From: Brevundimonas vesicularis
Lineage (GTDB): Bacteria > Pseudomonadota > Alphaproteobacteria > Caulobacterales > Caulobacteraceae
Direction of reading: 5' to 3'
Assembly: GCF_027105095.1 (NCBI RefSeq)
Contig: NZ_CP114278.1
Coordinates: forward strand, 1,054,001 to 1,118,000
Length of the DNA: 64,000 bases
Part shown: one piece after another, positions 54,016 through 63,173 of the stretch
How the letters are laid out: each line of letters begins with the position of its first letter
Position numbering within the stretch: position 1 is the stretch's first letter
Notes under the pieces: model-generated
The model's database searches: none
What the model was told of the DNA's origin: nothing
The model's input: the letters and a program-made list of their open reading frames with translations, nothing else
Position numbers and translations under genes: made by a program

Positions 54016-54227
54016 CCAAGGCGCGCCTCGGCGGTAGGAGTTTCGCCTAGCAGGCGCGGGCGCGGCTTGCCAAGCGGGGGCGGGCAAGAAGGCGATGTTT
54101 CGGCGATTTCACGAAGATGAACGGAAACTGCCACGGCGCACGGGCGTTGGTTCAGGCGAGAACGGCCAAGGTCGTTGCAACGGATCGGCGAACGCGCCGG
54201 TCCCGGATCGCTTACGGAGAAGACTGC

Positions 54228-55019
54228 ATGACCCGCACCCTGGCCGCCGCCCCCTTGAAGACCGTTTCGCTGAAGACCGTCGCTTTCGGCGGCGCCGTCG
54301 CCGCCGCCGCCTTCCTGGCCGCCGCCACGCCCCGCGCCATGGCCCAAACAGCCGAACCCATGGGAGCCATGCACATGATGCAGCCCGCGCCGTCGCTGAA
54401 CTTGTCGGCATACGGCGAGGTCAAGGCCGCGCCGGATATGGCCACCATCACCTTCGGCGTCCAGACCGAGGCGCCGACCGCCCAGGCCGCCATGAGCGAT
54501 AATGCTGCGCAAATGACGCGCGTCGTCGCCGCCCTGCGCCGCGCGGGCATCGCCGAGCGCGACATCCAGACCTCGGGTCTGAACCTGTCGGCGCAGTACG
54601 ACTACGTCCAGAATGAACCACCCAAGCTGCGCGGCTATCAGGCGGTCAACCGCGTGACGGTGGTCATCAACGACCTGAGCCAGGTCGGCACGACGGCCGA
54701 CGCCGTGGTCGCCGCCGGCGTCAACCAGATCGACGGCATCAGCTTCGGCCTGAAGGATCCGACCGCCGCCGAAAACCAGGCGCGCCAGCAGGCCGTGCGC
54801 AACCTGCAGGCCAAGGCCCAGCTGTACGCCCAATCGCTGAACGTCCAGCTGTCGGGCATTCGCAACCTGACCGAGGGCGGCGGCTATGCGCCCCAGCCGC
54901 CGATGCCGATGTTCGCCGCCCGCGCCGTGTCGATGGACCGGGCCGAGAGCACCCCGGTTTCCGCCGGCGAACTGACGGTGAGGATCGACATCACGGGCGT
55001 CTACGACATCGCCCGCTGA
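54228..55019 (+). CDS. SIMPL-domain (DUF541) periplasmic protein
   Basis: 263 residues with a long signal peptide (the hydrophobic core ends near ATPRAMAQ). The SIMPL domain is clear: LNLSAYGEVKAAPDMATITFGVQTEAPTAQAAMS (about 60-90), IQTSGLNLSAQYDY, GYQAVNRVTVVINDLSQVG and the late GELTVRIDITGVYDI. The family has a role in outer-membrane or oxidative-stress contexts that is not well defined. ATG 54228 follows GGAGAAG by eight bases. It has its own terminator. Confidence 0.88.
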   Translation: MTRTLAAAPLKTVSLKTVAFGGAVAAAAFLAAATPRAMAQTAEPMGAMHMMQPAPSLNLSAYGEVKAAPDMATITFGVQTEAPTAQAAMSDNAAQMTRVVAALRRAGIAERDIQTSGLNLSAQYDYVQNEPPKLRGYQAVNRVTVVINDLSQVGTTADAVVAAGVNQIDGISFGLKDPTAAENQARQQAVRNLQAKAQLYAQSLNVQLSGIRNLTEGGGYAPQPPMPMFAARAVSMDRAESTPVSAGELTVRIDITGVYDIAR

Positions 55020-55038
55020 TCGCATCGACCGGATGAAG

Positions 55039-55069
55039 AAAAGGCCCGCCGTCGTCGGCGGGCCTTTTT
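55039..55069 (+). terminator. Intrinsic terminator after the SIMPL gene
   Basis: AAAGGCCCGCCG (55040-55051) pairs with CGGCGGGCCTTT (55056-55067) around TCGT, followed by a T run. Confidence 0.88.
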
Positions 55070-55093
55070 GCATTTCTAGAGCCGAAAGACGCC

Positions 55094-55450
55094 TCAGCCG
55101 GCGTTCTTGATCGCGTTGGCGTCGTCCAGCAGGACAACGTTCGGGTTCCACTGGCGGGCTTCTTCCTGAGGCAGCTGGCCGTAGGTGACCACGATCACCT
55201 TGTCGTTCTTCTGCACAAGGCGGGCGGCGGCGCCGTTGACGCCGATGACCTTGGAGCCGCGCGGCGCCTCGATCGCATAGGTGGTGAAGCGCGCGCCATT
55301 GGTGATGTTGAGCACATCGACCTGTTCGTGCGGATAGATGCCGGCGGCGTCCAGCAGGTCCATGTCGATGGCGATCGATCCCTCGTAATCGAGATCGGCC
55401 TGGGTCACCGTGGCGCGGTGCAGCTTGGACTTCATCAGGGTGACCAGCAT
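55094..55450 (-). CDS. panD: Aspartate 1-decarboxylase
   Basis: PanD (118 residues) makes beta-alanine for pantothenate and CoA. It is a zymogen that self-cleaves at Gly-Ser; the site is [18 protein letters not shown] near residue 25. Conserved [11 protein letters not shown] at the N-terminus, [13 protein letters not shown] and [15 protein letters not shown] are intact. ATG 55450 gives the standard start [12 protein letters not shown]; a GTG at 55492 is possible but extends beyond homologues. Other pantothenate genes are not in the window. Confidence 0.95.
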   Translation of the reverse strand: MLVTLMKSKLHRATVTQADLDYEGSIAIDMDLLDAAGIYPHEQVDVLNITNGARFTTYAIEAPRGSKVIGVNGAAARLVQKNDKVIVVTYGQLPQEEARQWNPNVVLLDDANAIKNAG

Positions 55451-55602
55451 CGTGCGGTCTCCGAAAAACGCGGGGCGCAGGCCCTCGCTCACAGGCGGCT
55501 CATATAGGGATTTCCGGCCCCGGCATCAATCCGCACGCTGCGCCGCAGCAATCGGGTGCGGCTGCGAACGCGACGTCAACCGACGGATTGCACGCACGTC
55601 AT

Positions 55603-55630
55603 TTGACGACGGCCTGCGTCCCCCTATGCT
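55603..55630 (+). promoter_or_regulatory. Candidate sppA promoter
   Basis: TTGACG (55603-55608) and TATGCT (55625-55630) are separated by 16 bases. The predicted start, near 55637, gives a leader of about 35 bases ahead of ATG 55673. Confidence 0.45.
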
Positions 55631-55672
55631 GGCGACGCCATTTCCGGCCTGCGAGCGCGCGTTTTCCCTCCG

Positions 55673-57451
55673 ATGAAGCAATTCTTCCTGACGGTCCTTG
55701 GTGTCTTCACCGGGCTGATCCTGTTCGTCGTCGTCATTCCCGTGGTGCTGCTGACGGTCGCCGTCGCCTCGTCGTCCAAGCCGACGACGCCGGCGACCAC
55801 CGTGCTGGAGCTGGACTTGCGCGGCGGCGTCAGCGACCAGCCGTCGTCCAATCCGTTCGCGGCCTTCGGCGGTTCGGGCCTGGCCCTGACGGACGTGGTC
55901 GATGGCCTGCATCAGGCCCAGGGCGACAGCAGCGTCAAGGCTCTGCTGATCCGCCTGCCGGAAAGCGGCATGACGCCCGCCACCGCCGACGAGCTGCGCC
56001 AGGCCATCCACCGCTTCCGCAACACAGGCAAGCCGGTCATCGCCCACAGCCAGGGCTTCGCACCCGTAGGCGCGGTGATGTCCACCTATATGGTCGGGGC
56101 CTCTGCGTCGGAGCTGTGGATGCAGAACACCGCCGGCTTCCAGGCCACGGGCTTCTCGGCCGACAGCCTGTTCCTGGGCCGTGCCTTCCAGAAATACGGC
56201 GTCAAACCCGAGTTCGAACAGCGCTATGAGTACAAGAACGCCGTCAACGAATACACCCAGAGCGACTACACCGGCCCGCACCGCGAGGCGATGACGGCCT
56301 GGATGACGTCGATCTACGACACCGCCCTGGCCAACGCGGCCAAGGACCGCAAGACGACGGCCCCGGCGCTGAAGACGGTGATCGAAGCCGGTCCCTATTC
56401 GGCGGAACAGGCGCTCAGCAACCGGCTGATCGACAAGGTGGGCCAGGTCGAAGAGGCCGAAATCGCCATCAAGACCCGCGCCGGCAAGGGCGCCGAGATC
56501 GTCGAGTTCGGCAAATACGCCAGCCAGAAGGGCGAACGCACGGGTTCGGGCAAGAACGCCATCGCCATCGTGGGCGGGGAGGGGGCCATCGTCACCGGGC
56601 GCGGCGGCGGCGCCAGCTTCGGCGGCGGCTCGTCCATCCATTCCGACGACACGGCCGAGGCCATCTACGACGCGATCGAGGACAAGAGCGTCAAGGCGAT
56701 CGTCTTCCGCGTCTCATCGCCGGGCGGTTCGCCCGAAGCGTCCGAGCAGATCCTGGCCGCCGTGCGCGCGGCGCGGGCCGCGGGCAAGCCGGTGGTGGTG
56801 TCCATGGGCGCCTATGCGGCCTCGGGCGGTTACTGGATCAGTTCCGAGGCCGACTGGATCGTGGCCCAGCCCACGACCCTGACCGGCTCGATCGGCGTGT
56901 TCGGCGGCAAGTTCGTGCTGGCCGATGCGCTGGGACGGTTCGGCGTCGACATGCGTGAGTTGACGGTGGGCGGGGACTACGCCGACGCCTTCTCGCCGAC
57001 GCAGGCGTTCACCCCCCAGCAGCGCGCGGCCTTCGCCGGTTCGATGGACCGGATCTACGACGACTTCATCACCCGTGTGGCGACGGGCCGCAACCTGTCG
57101 CCGGACCGGGTGCGCGAAATCGCCAAGGGGCGCGTCTGGACCGGCGCCCAGGCCCTGCCGCTGGGTCTCGTCGACCAGCTGGGCGGCGTGACCGAGGCGG
57201 TGAACAAGGCCCGCCAACTCGCCAAAATTCCCGACAATGAGCCCGTCCGCTTCAAGCATTTCCCCAAGCAGCAGTCGCCGTTCGAGGCCCTGTCGGAAAT
57301 GTTCGGCGTCCAGACCGAGGCCGCCAAGGCCCTGGTCATGCTGGGCGGGGTCATGGCCGATCCCCAGGCCCAGGCCGTGATGCGCCGGATCGACAGCGAC
57401 CGCATGCGCAGCCAGGGCGCGGTGGTTCTGGCCGATCAGCCGATCTTTTGA
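55673..57451 (+). CDS. sppA: Signal peptide peptidase SppA (67 kDa type)
   Basis: A membrane-anchored serine protease that digests cleaved signal peptides. 592 residues with an N-terminal membrane anchor (about 4-32) and two tandem S49 domains. The catalytic Lys188 (YEYKNAVNEY) is in the first domain and Ser384 (MGAYAASGGYW) in the second, as in E. coli SppA. GSIGVFGGKFVL and RVWTGAQALPLGLVDQLGG are further S49 motifs. All catalytic residues are present. ATG 55673. Confidence 0.96.
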   Translation: MKQFFLTVLGVFTGLILFVVVIPVVLLTVAVASSSKPTTPATTVLELDLRGGVSDQPSSNPFAAFGGSGLALTDVVDGLHQAQGDSSVKALLIRLPESGMTPATADELRQAIHRFRNTGKPVIAHSQGFAPVGAVMSTYMVGASASELWMQNTAGFQATGFSADSLFLGRAFQKYGVKPEFEQRYEYKNAVNEYTQSDYTGPHREAMTAWMTSIYDTALANAAKDRKTTAPALKTVIEAGPYSAEQALSNRLIDKVGQVEEAEIAIKTRAGKGAEIVEFGKYASQKGERTGSGKNAIAIVGGEGAIVTGRGGGASFGGGSSIHSDDTAEAIYDAIEDKSVKAIVFRVSSPGGSPEASEQILAAVRAARAAGKPVVVSMGAYAASGGYWISSEADWIVAQPTTLTGSIGVFGGKFVLADALGRFGVDMRELTVGGDYADAFSPTQAFTPQQRAAFAGSMDRIYDDFITRVATGRNLSPDRVREIAKGRVWTGAQALPLGLVDQLGGVTEAVNKARQLAKIPDNEPVRFKHFPKQQSPFEALSEMFGVQTEAAKALVMLGGVMADPQAQAVMRRIDSDRMRSQGAVVLADQPIF

Positions 57452-57487
57452 CGGAGCACGGCGCACGCGACCGTGCGTCGCGGTCCA

Positions 57488-57516
57488 TTGACCGCAGGCC
57501 CCGATGGACCGACATT
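57488..57516 (+). promoter_or_regulatory. Candidate promoter for the 107-residue membrane protein
   Basis: TTGACC (57488-57493) and GACATT (57511-57516) are separated by 17 bases and lie upstream of ATG 57557. Confidence 0.3.
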
Positions 57517-57556
57517 GCGTGTCAGGCGTTCCCCGGATCGCCTGAAAGGATGATCC

Positions 57557-57880
57557 ATGTTCCAGCCTGAACGTCTCGCCGCCATCGGCCATGCCGCCCG
57601 CCGCCGTCCCAACGGCCTGGTGGCGTCGGTCATGTGGGTCGCCGGTATGATCGCCGCCGTCTGCGCCATGGCGGTCGGCGCCGTCCTCGCTGTCTTCACC
57701 GCTGCGGCCGTGGCGGTCATCGCCCTGTTCGCCGGCGTTCTGGTCTTTCTGGTCGGTCTGGTCATGCGCACCCGCCGCAATATCGCGCCGCGTCGCCGCA
57801 ACAGCGATCCCGACCTGATCGAGGCGCACAAGGTGGACGGCGCCTGGGTCGCCTATGGCTGGGAGCGCAACGGCCGCTGA
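57557..57880 (+). CDS. Small membrane protein, unknown
   Basis: 107 residues with two close hydrophobic spans (GLVASVMWVAGMIAAVCAMAV and AVFTAAAVAVIALFAGVLVFL) followed by a basic stretch (MRTRRNIAPRRRNSD) and a soluble tail with a typical ending (DGAWVAYGWERNGR). AAAGGATGATCC precedes ATG 57557. Its stop is 13 bases from the AmpD-like start, so the two probably form an operon. No family recognised. Confidence 0.75.
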   Translation: MFQPERLAAIGHAARRRPNGLVASVMWVAGMIAAVCAMAVGAVLAVFTAAAVAVIALFAGVLVFLVGLVMRTRRNIAPRRRNSDPDLIEAHKVDGAWVAYGWERNGR

Positions 57881-57893
57881 GCCGACGCCGCCC

Positions 57894-58655
57894 ATGACGT
57901 CCTACATCGACGCGCCTTCGCCCAACTTCGACGCGCGCCGTGCGCCGCCGGACATGCTGGTGTTGCACTACACCGGCATGCAGACCGGCGGGGCCGCTCT
58001 GGCCCGCCTGCGCGACCCGGAGGCCAAGGTTTCGGCCCACTATCTGGTCGAGGAAGACGGCCGCGTCTTTCAACTGGTGCCCGAGGAGCGTCGCGCCTGG
58101 CACGCCGGCCGCGGCGTCTGGCAGGGCGAGGACGACTGCAACGCCGCTTCCATCGGCATCGAGATCGTCAATCCCGGCCATGAGTTCGGCTACCGCGCCT
58201 TCCCCGAAGACCAGATCACGGCCGTCATCGCCCTGATCTCCGATATTCGCAGCCGCTGGACCATCGCCGACAACCGCATCATCGCCCATTCCGACCTGGC
58301 GCCGGATCGCAAGGAAGATCCGGGCGAGCTCTTCCCCTGGAAACGTCTGGCCGAGGCCGGGCACGGCCTGTGGTTCGAACCGGCGGCCGAACGGGTTCAG
58401 GCCTTGGGCGGCCTGTTGCAAAAGGGCGATCAGGGCATCGGCCCGATGGTGCTCAGCGCCGGCCTGCATCGGCTGGGCTACGGCCTGAAGGCCAGTGGCG
58501 ACTACGACGCCGCCGTCGAAACCGCCGTCCGCGCCTTCCAGCGTCATTGGCGCCCGGCCCGCGTCGACGGCGTCGCTGACGGCGAAACCCGCGCCCGCCT
58601 GGTCGGCCTGCTCCAACTGGCCAGCGCCGAGAGTGTCACGGGCGTATTGAATTGA
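57894..58655 (+). CDS. AmpD-type N-acetylmuramoyl-L-alanine amidase with PG-binding domain
   Basis: 253 residues. The amidase_2 domain (about 15-160) shows VLHYTGM with the first Zn-binding His and IAHSDLAPDRKEDPGELFPW with the second His and the Asp. Residues about 175-245 form a PG-binding helical domain (LGYGLKASGDYDAAVETAVRAFQRHWRP). Absence of a signal peptide suggests a cytosolic muropeptide-recycling role like AmpD. The start is ATG 57894, ahead of MTSYIDAPSPNF; an upstream ATG at 57855 would overlap the preceding gene. Confidence 0.92.
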   Translation: MTSYIDAPSPNFDARRAPPDMLVLHYTGMQTGGAALARLRDPEAKVSAHYLVEEDGRVFQLVPEERRAWHAGRGVWQGEDDCNAASIGIEIVNPGHEFGYRAFPEDQITAVIALISDIRSRWTIADNRIIAHSDLAPDRKEDPGELFPWKRLAEAGHGLWFEPAAERVQALGGLLQKGDQGIGPMVLSAGLHRLGYGLKASGDYDAAVETAVRAFQRHWRPARVDGVADGETRARLVGLLQLASAESVTGVLN

Positions 58656-58685
58656 CGTTCGCGCCGCTAACGCGCATCTAGCGCG

Positions 58686-59075
58686 CGCCAGACGGCTGGG
58701 CGGTCGCGGCGGACTTTGCGTCCGTCGAGGAAAGTCCGGGCTCCACGGTGAAAAGGCGGCGGATAACTTCCGCCCGGGGTGACCCGAGGGATAGCGCCAC
58801 AGAAAGCAAACCTCCGGCCTTGCGAGGCCGGTAAGGGTGAAAGGGTGGGGTAAGAGCCCACCGCGGACCTGGCAACAGGGACGGCATGGCAAGCCCCGCC
58901 TGGAGCAAGACCAAATAGGGACATCGCGCGGGCTTGCTCGCGGGGCTCACCGCCTCAGATGTCCGGGTAGGTCGCGAGAACCGATCAGCAATGGTCGGTC
59001 CAGAGGAATGATCGTCGCCGATCCGGGCCTCGGCTTCGGAGCGGAACAAAACCCGGCTTACAGGCCGTCTGGCAG
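58686..59075 (+). ncRNA. rnpB: RNase P RNA, bacterial type A
   Basis: The catalytic RNA of RNase P. The ends pair as P1: GCCAGACGGC (58687-58696) with GCCGTCTGGC (59064-59073). Universal segments are seen: GAGGAAAGTCCGGGCTCC near 58727, CACAGAAAGCAAACCTCC, AGAGGAATGATCGTCGCC, and ACAAAACCCGGCTTACA near the 3' end. About 390 bases. A T run (ACTTTTTTAC) follows. It stands just upstream of the dcw cluster. Confidence 0.96.
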
Positions 59076-59368
59076 ACTTTTTTACTTGGCCTATCGGCCT
59101 TCGGCCTACTTGAGGCCCGTTAGCGGGCTTCCCACCCGCCCAGCCGGTGATGGCTCGCGTGATGTTTTGGTCCGCGTTGGGATTATCCCCGCATTTCAGT
59201 GTTCTGGCGGCGGTCCCGCGCTTTTGCGGGCGTTAACCTATTGTCTGGCAATGGAAGGTTAGAACGCCTCACAGCCTGTGAATACTTTGTTTGTTCCGTG
59301 TATGTTCCAGCTGTTCGAGCGTGCTTAAGTCGTCACACGTCAAAACATGGTTAAATCTTGGCTTCGAT
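59076..59368. other. Intergenic DNA between rnpB and mraZ, no gene seen
   Basis: About 290 bases without a supported coding frame. They contain small GC-rich hairpins (GGCCTATCGGCC, CCCGTTAGCGGG) near 59090-59130, then a lower-GC stretch (59260-59360) that probably holds the mraZ promoter. No -35/-10 pair is convincing. Confidence 0.6.
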
Positions 59369-59402
59369 CCCATTGAGGCCCATTTCATCCCATGCTATCC
59401 CA
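59369..59402 (-). promoter_or_regulatory. MraZ operator, four TGGGN boxes
   Basis: CCCA occurs at 59369, 59379, 59389 and 59399, exactly every 10 bp; on the minus strand this reads four TGGGN boxes each followed by five bases. MraZ is known in E. coli to bind TGGGN repeats spaced by five bases upstream of its own gene. The boxes lie 88-121 bp before the mraZ start. Confidence 0.75.
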
Positions 59403-59489
59403 ACTTCATGATTTGGGGCTGAGAGGCGGGCGCGGCGGGCGTTCGTCAGGGCATCTAGGGACGGGCCGAAGGGCTCGATTGGACAGGGC

Positions 59490-59966
59490 GTGTTTCTCTC
59501 GACCTATGAGAAGCAGCTGGACGGCAAGCGCCGTCTCCTCATTCCCAACGATTTCCGCACGACCGAAAACGGCGCCGCCGGCGGCGTCTTCATCTTCCCC
59601 TCGATCGAGGCCGACTGTCTGGAAGCGGGCGGCGACCGCCTGTTCGCCGTCTATGCCGAAATGATCGAAGCCCTGCCGTTCGGCTCCGAGGAGCGTTCGG
59701 CGCTGGAGTGGCAGGTGATGGGCGAGCAGGTGCGTCTGGCCTACGATTCCGGCGGTCGGATCACCTTGCCTGAGGCGCTGTGCGCCGAGGCGGGTCTGGG
59801 CGACACCGTCGTCATCGTCGGCCTGAACGACCGTTTCCAGATCTGGTCGCGCGAGAAGTGGGCGGCGCGCCGCGCCGAACAGCGCGCCCTGGCCAAGGCC
59901 GGCATGGCCCAGATCGGCGCCCTGAAGCTGGCGGCCCAGATGAAGCTGGCGGGAGGTGGATCGTGA
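59490..59966 (+). CDS. mraZ: Transcriptional regulator MraZ
   Basis: 158 residues with two AbrB/SpoVT-type repeats: [22 protein letters not shown] at the N-terminus and [25 protein letters not shown] (about residues 80-104). MraZ represses the dcw (division and cell wall) operon. The start is GTG 59490. The Ala-rich C-terminal tail extends slightly past the usual 145-150 residues. It overlaps rsmH by 4 bp (GTGA). Operator boxes lie upstream. Confidence 0.94.
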   Translation: MFLSTYEKQLDGKRRLLIPNDFRTTENGAAGGVFIFPSIEADCLEAGGDRLFAVYAEMIEALPFGSEERSALEWQVMGEQVRLAYDSGGRITLPEALCAEAGLGDTVVIVGLNDRFQIWSREKWAARRAEQRALAKAGMAQIGALKLAAQMKLAGGGS

Positions 59967-60943
59967 CTGACGCTCCCCCCAATTCTCCCCACGCCCCCGT
60001 CCTGCTGACCGATGTGATCGAGGCCCTGGCGCCTGCGCCCGGCGACGTCGTGATCGACGCCACCTTCGGCGCCGGCGGCTATACCCGCGCCATCCTGAAA
60101 ACGGGCGCCCAGGTTGTCGCCCTGGATCGCGACCCGACGGTCCAGCCGCACGCCGACGCCGTCGCCAGCGACTTTCCCGGCCAGTTCCAGCTCATCCGCA
60201 CCCCCTTCTCGGGTCTGGCTCAGGCGTTCGCCGACAGCGGCAAGGCGAAGCTGGACGGCGCGGTCTTCGACATCGGCGTCTCGTCGATGCAGCTGGACCA
60301 AGCTGAGCGCGGCTTCTCCTTCATGCGCGACGGTCCGCTGGACATGCGCATGTCGGATGAAGGCGCGACCGCCGCCGACATCGTCAATACCTGGGACCAC
60401 GGTCCCCTGGCTCACATCTTCAAACTGTATGGCGAGGAGCGCCAGTCGGGCCGCGTCGCCACCGCCATCCTGCGTCGCCGCGCCGCACAGTCGTTCACCC
60501 GCACCCTGGATCTGGCCGAGGTGGTCGAAAAGGCTCTGGGCGGCCGTCGTGGCGCGCCCATCCATCCGGCGACTCGCGTCTTCCAGGCCCTGCGCATCGC
60601 GGTCAATGACGAACTGGGCGAGCTGGAGCGCGGTCTGGAGGCGGCCGAGGCGACGCTCGCCCCCGGTGGACGTCTCGCCGTCGTCACCTTCCATTCGCTG
60701 GAAGACCGCATCGTCAAGGCCTTCCTGACCGAGCGCACGGGCAACAGCCCCGCCGGTTCGCGTCATGCGCCGATGGCCGTCGATCCGCGCAAGCCCAGCT
60801 TCACGCTGCAGTTCAAAGGCGCGCGCGAGGCGGGCGACGAAGAGCGTTCCACCAATCCCCGCGCCCGCTCGGCCAAGCTGCGCGCGGCCGTGCGCACGGA
60901 CGCGCCGGCTTGGGGTCGGATCGATGGGAGAGCGGCGGCATGA
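59963..60943 (+). CDS. rsmH: 16S rRNA (cytosine-1402-N4)-methyltransferase RsmH
   Basis: 326 residues. The SAM-binding loop reads [14 protein letters not shown] (about residues 32-45). The family motifs [29 protein letters not shown] (about 92-120) and [16 protein letters not shown] (about 211-226) are intact, and [15 protein letters not shown] follows. GTG 59963 overlaps the mraZ stop, and the next gene overlaps its stop (ATGA). Also called MraW. Confidence 0.96.
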   Translation: MTDAPPNSPHAPVLLTDVIEALAPAPGDVVIDATFGAGGYTRAILKTGAQVVALDRDPTVQPHADAVASDFPGQFQLIRTPFSGLAQAFADSGKAKLDGAVFDIGVSSMQLDQAERGFSFMRDGPLDMRMSDEGATAADIVNTWDHGPLAHIFKLYGEERQSGRVATAILRRRAAQSFTRTLDLAEVVEKALGGRRGAPIHPATRVFQALRIAVNDELGELERGLEAAEATLAPGGRLAVVTFHSLEDRIVKAFLTERTGNSPAGSRHAPMAVDPRKPSFTLQFKGAREAGDEERSTNPRARSAKLRAAVRTDAPAWGRIDGRAAA

Positions 60944-61392
60944 CCACGGCGCCCTTCTTCACCTATTCCCGCACCGCCCTTCAGCGCCTGTTCGACTGGA
61001 AGGTGCGTGGCGTGCGCTGGGTCGAGATCATCGGTGTGGCCCTGGTCGCGATCATGATCGTGTCGGTCTATGCGGCCAAGGCCGCCGCGGCGCGCGAAAG
61101 CAGCCGCATCGCCCAGATCGAACAGGACATCCGCGAGAACGGACAGCGCGTCCGCCTGCTGCGCGCCGAGGTCGCCCGGCTGGAGCAGCCCGCGCGTCTG
61201 GAAAGCCTGTCTCGCCAGATCGGCATGGCTCCCGTCGCCGTCGCCCGTCAGGCCAAGGAAGGTCAGCTGACCGCCCTGAAACCCGTCCCCGCTCAACCCG
61301 CCGCATCTGCTCCCGCAGCCGCGCCGGCGCCCGCCGCCGCCGTCGCCGACGACGCGCCCGTCCCAACGCCCTCGCCGGAGCCGGCGCAATGA
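60940..61392 (+). CDS. ftsL: Cell division protein FtsL
   Basis: 150 residues. A short cytoplasmic tail ([21 protein letters not shown]) is followed by one membrane span ([19 protein letters not shown], about 28-46) and a periplasmic coiled coil ([34 protein letters not shown]). A Pro/Ala-rich tail ends the protein. Position between rsmH and ftsI is diagnostic, as FtsL sequences diverge. ATG 60940 overlaps the rsmH stop. Confidence 0.9.
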   Translation: MTTAPFFTYSRTALQRLFDWKVRGVRWVEIIGVALVAIMIVSVYAAKAAAARESSRIAQIEQDIRENGQRVRLLRAEVARLEQPARLESLSRQIGMAPVAVARQAKEGQLTALKPVPAQPAASAPAAAPAPAAAVADDAPVPTPSPEPAQ

Positions 61393-63173
61393 GCGTTCAG
61401 GATCATCGCTATCACCGCGCCGCGCCGGGCGCCGATTTCCAGGAACGACTGCAAGGCCGTCTGTCTCCCTTCTGGCGCTGGCTGACCGAACTGGTCTGGC
61501 GGCTGGAGCACGGCTTCGAGCGCGCCCGCGCCGACGCCCGCCCGGAAGAGGACACGCGCGTCCGCATCTTCCTGATCCTGATCGTCTTTTCCTGCGTCTT
61601 CGGCGGCCTGGCCATCGGCGCGTCGTATAAGGCCCTGTTCGCCCCGGCCAACGGCCTGGGGCGCGGCGTCAATCCGAACGCCTTGGTGCGCGGCGACCTG
61701 ACGGACCGCAATGGCGAGCTGCTGGCCACCAACATCGTCCACTACGGCCTCTACATCGACCCGGCCGAGATCTGGGACCGCGACCTGGCCTATCGCCAAA
61801 TCCGCCGCGCCCTGCCGCGCATCTCGGCCGAGCGTCTGAAGAAGGTGCTGGGCGGCGACCGTCGTCTGATCGCCCTGACCGGCCTGACGCCTCAGGAAAA
61901 GGCCGCCGTGCACGACCTGGCGCTGGGCGGCGTCACCTTCGAGCCTGAGGATCGTCGCGCCTATCCGCTCGGGACCTCGGCCGTCCATCTGATCGGCGAC
62001 GCCGACACGGGCGGGCAGGGCGTCTCGGGCGCCGAGTTGGCCTTCAACGACGAGATCCGCGCGGCGGGTCAGCGCGGCGAGGCCTTCCCCCTGTCCATCG
62101 ACCTGCGCGTCCAGGGCGTGCTGGAAAACGAACTCGCCGCCGCCGCGATCAAGAACCAGGCCAAGGGCGCCGTCGGCATCGTCACCGACGTACAGACCGG
62201 CGAGGTGCTGGGCATGGCGTCCTGGCCGACCTTCAACTCGGCCGACCGCGGCGCTGCGCCCGACGGCGCCACGCTGAACCGCGCCGTCTCGGGCCACTAC
62301 GAAATGGGCTCGGTGTTCAAGACTTTCACCGTCGCCGCCGGCCTCGACACCGGCCGGGCCGACATGAACACCCTGTTCGACGCCTCCCAGGCCTTCCAGA
62401 TCGGCGATCGCAAGATCAAGGATTTCCACGCCCAGAACCGGGTGATGACGCTGGAAGAGGTCTATCTGCACTCCTCCAACATCGGCACGTCGCAGCTGGC
62501 GGTGCAGATGGGCCCCAACACCATGCGCGACTATTTCCGCCGCCTGGGCCTGCTGGACGCCGCCAAGATCGAGCTGAAGGAATCGGCCAAGCCGGTCGTG
62601 CCGCGTCGCTGGGACAACTCGACCCTGGCGTCGCTGTCCTTCGGCTATGGCATCATGATCACCCCGGCCCAGATGGTTCAGGCCATGGGCGCCCTGACCA
62701 ACGGCGGTCGGATGATCCCGCTGTCGCTGCGCAAGGGCGGCGCCCGCAACGTCCAGCCGCAACAGGTCGTCACCGAAGAGACCTCGCGCGCCATTCTCGA
62801 CCTGCTGCGTCGCAACGTCGTCAAGGGTTCGGGCGGCTTCGCCGATGCGCCGGGCCTGCGGGTCGGCGGCAAGACCGGCTCGGCCAACAAGCTGGTCGGC
62901 GGCCGCTATGATCCCAGCCACGCCCTGGGCTCCTTCGCGGCGGTCTTCCCCGTCGATGGCCCGCTGAACGGCAAACGCTACGCCATCCTGATCGTGATGG
63001 ACGAGCCGGGGACCTATCCCAAGACCGGCGCCTATGTCGCTGCGCCGGCCGTGCACAATATCGCCGACCGCATCGCCGGCTTCCTGGGCGTCGAACGCCG
63101 CGACGACCGCTGGCGCACGGCCTCGGGCGAGAAGATTCCGCAGTATCAGGACGTGGCGGGGGACGGGCTTTGA
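61389..63173 (+). CDS. ftsI: Division-specific peptidoglycan transpeptidase FtsI (PBP3)
   Basis: 594 residues that cross-link septal peptidoglycan with FtsW. One membrane anchor lies at about 58-78. The pedestal domain follows, then the transpeptidase with Ser308-x-x-Lys311 (GSVFKTF), Ser362-Ser-Asn364 (HSSNIG) and Lys495-Thr-Gly (GGKTGSAN). All three motifs are intact. The cytoplasmic N-terminus is longer (57 residues) than in E. coli. ATG 61389 overlaps the ftsL stop. Confidence 0.96.
   Translation: MSVQDHRYHRAAPGADFQERLQGRLSPFWRWLTELVWRLEHGFERARADARPEEDTRVRIFLILIVFSCVFGGLAIGASYKALFAPANGLGRGVNPNALVRGDLTDRNGELLATNIVHYGLYIDPAEIWDRDLAYRQIRRALPRISAERLKKVLGGDRRLIALTGLTPQEKAAVHDLALGGVTFEPEDRRAYPLGTSAVHLIGDADTGGQGVSGAELAFNDEIRAAGQRGEAFPLSIDLRVQGVLENELAAAAIKNQAKGAVGIVTDVQTGEVLGMASWPTFNSADRGAAPDGATLNRAVSGHYEMGSVFKTFTVAAGLDTGRADMNTLFDASQAFQIGDRKIKDFHAQNRVMTLEEVYLHSSNIGTSQLAVQMGPNTMRDYFRRLGLLDAAKIELKESAKPVVPRRWDNSTLASLSFGYGIMITPAQMVQAMGALTNGGRMIPLSLRKGGARNVQPQQVVTEETSRAILDLLRRNVVKGSGGFADAPGLRVGGKTGSANKLVGGRYDPSHALGSFAAVFPVDGPLNGKRYAILIVMDEPGTYPKTGAYVAAPAVHNIADRIAGFLGVERRDDRWRTASGEKIPQYQDVAGDGL

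Noticed and set aside
58837..59262. Open frame inside rnpB
   Set aside because: It overlaps conserved RNase P RNA structure; the frame is fortuitous.
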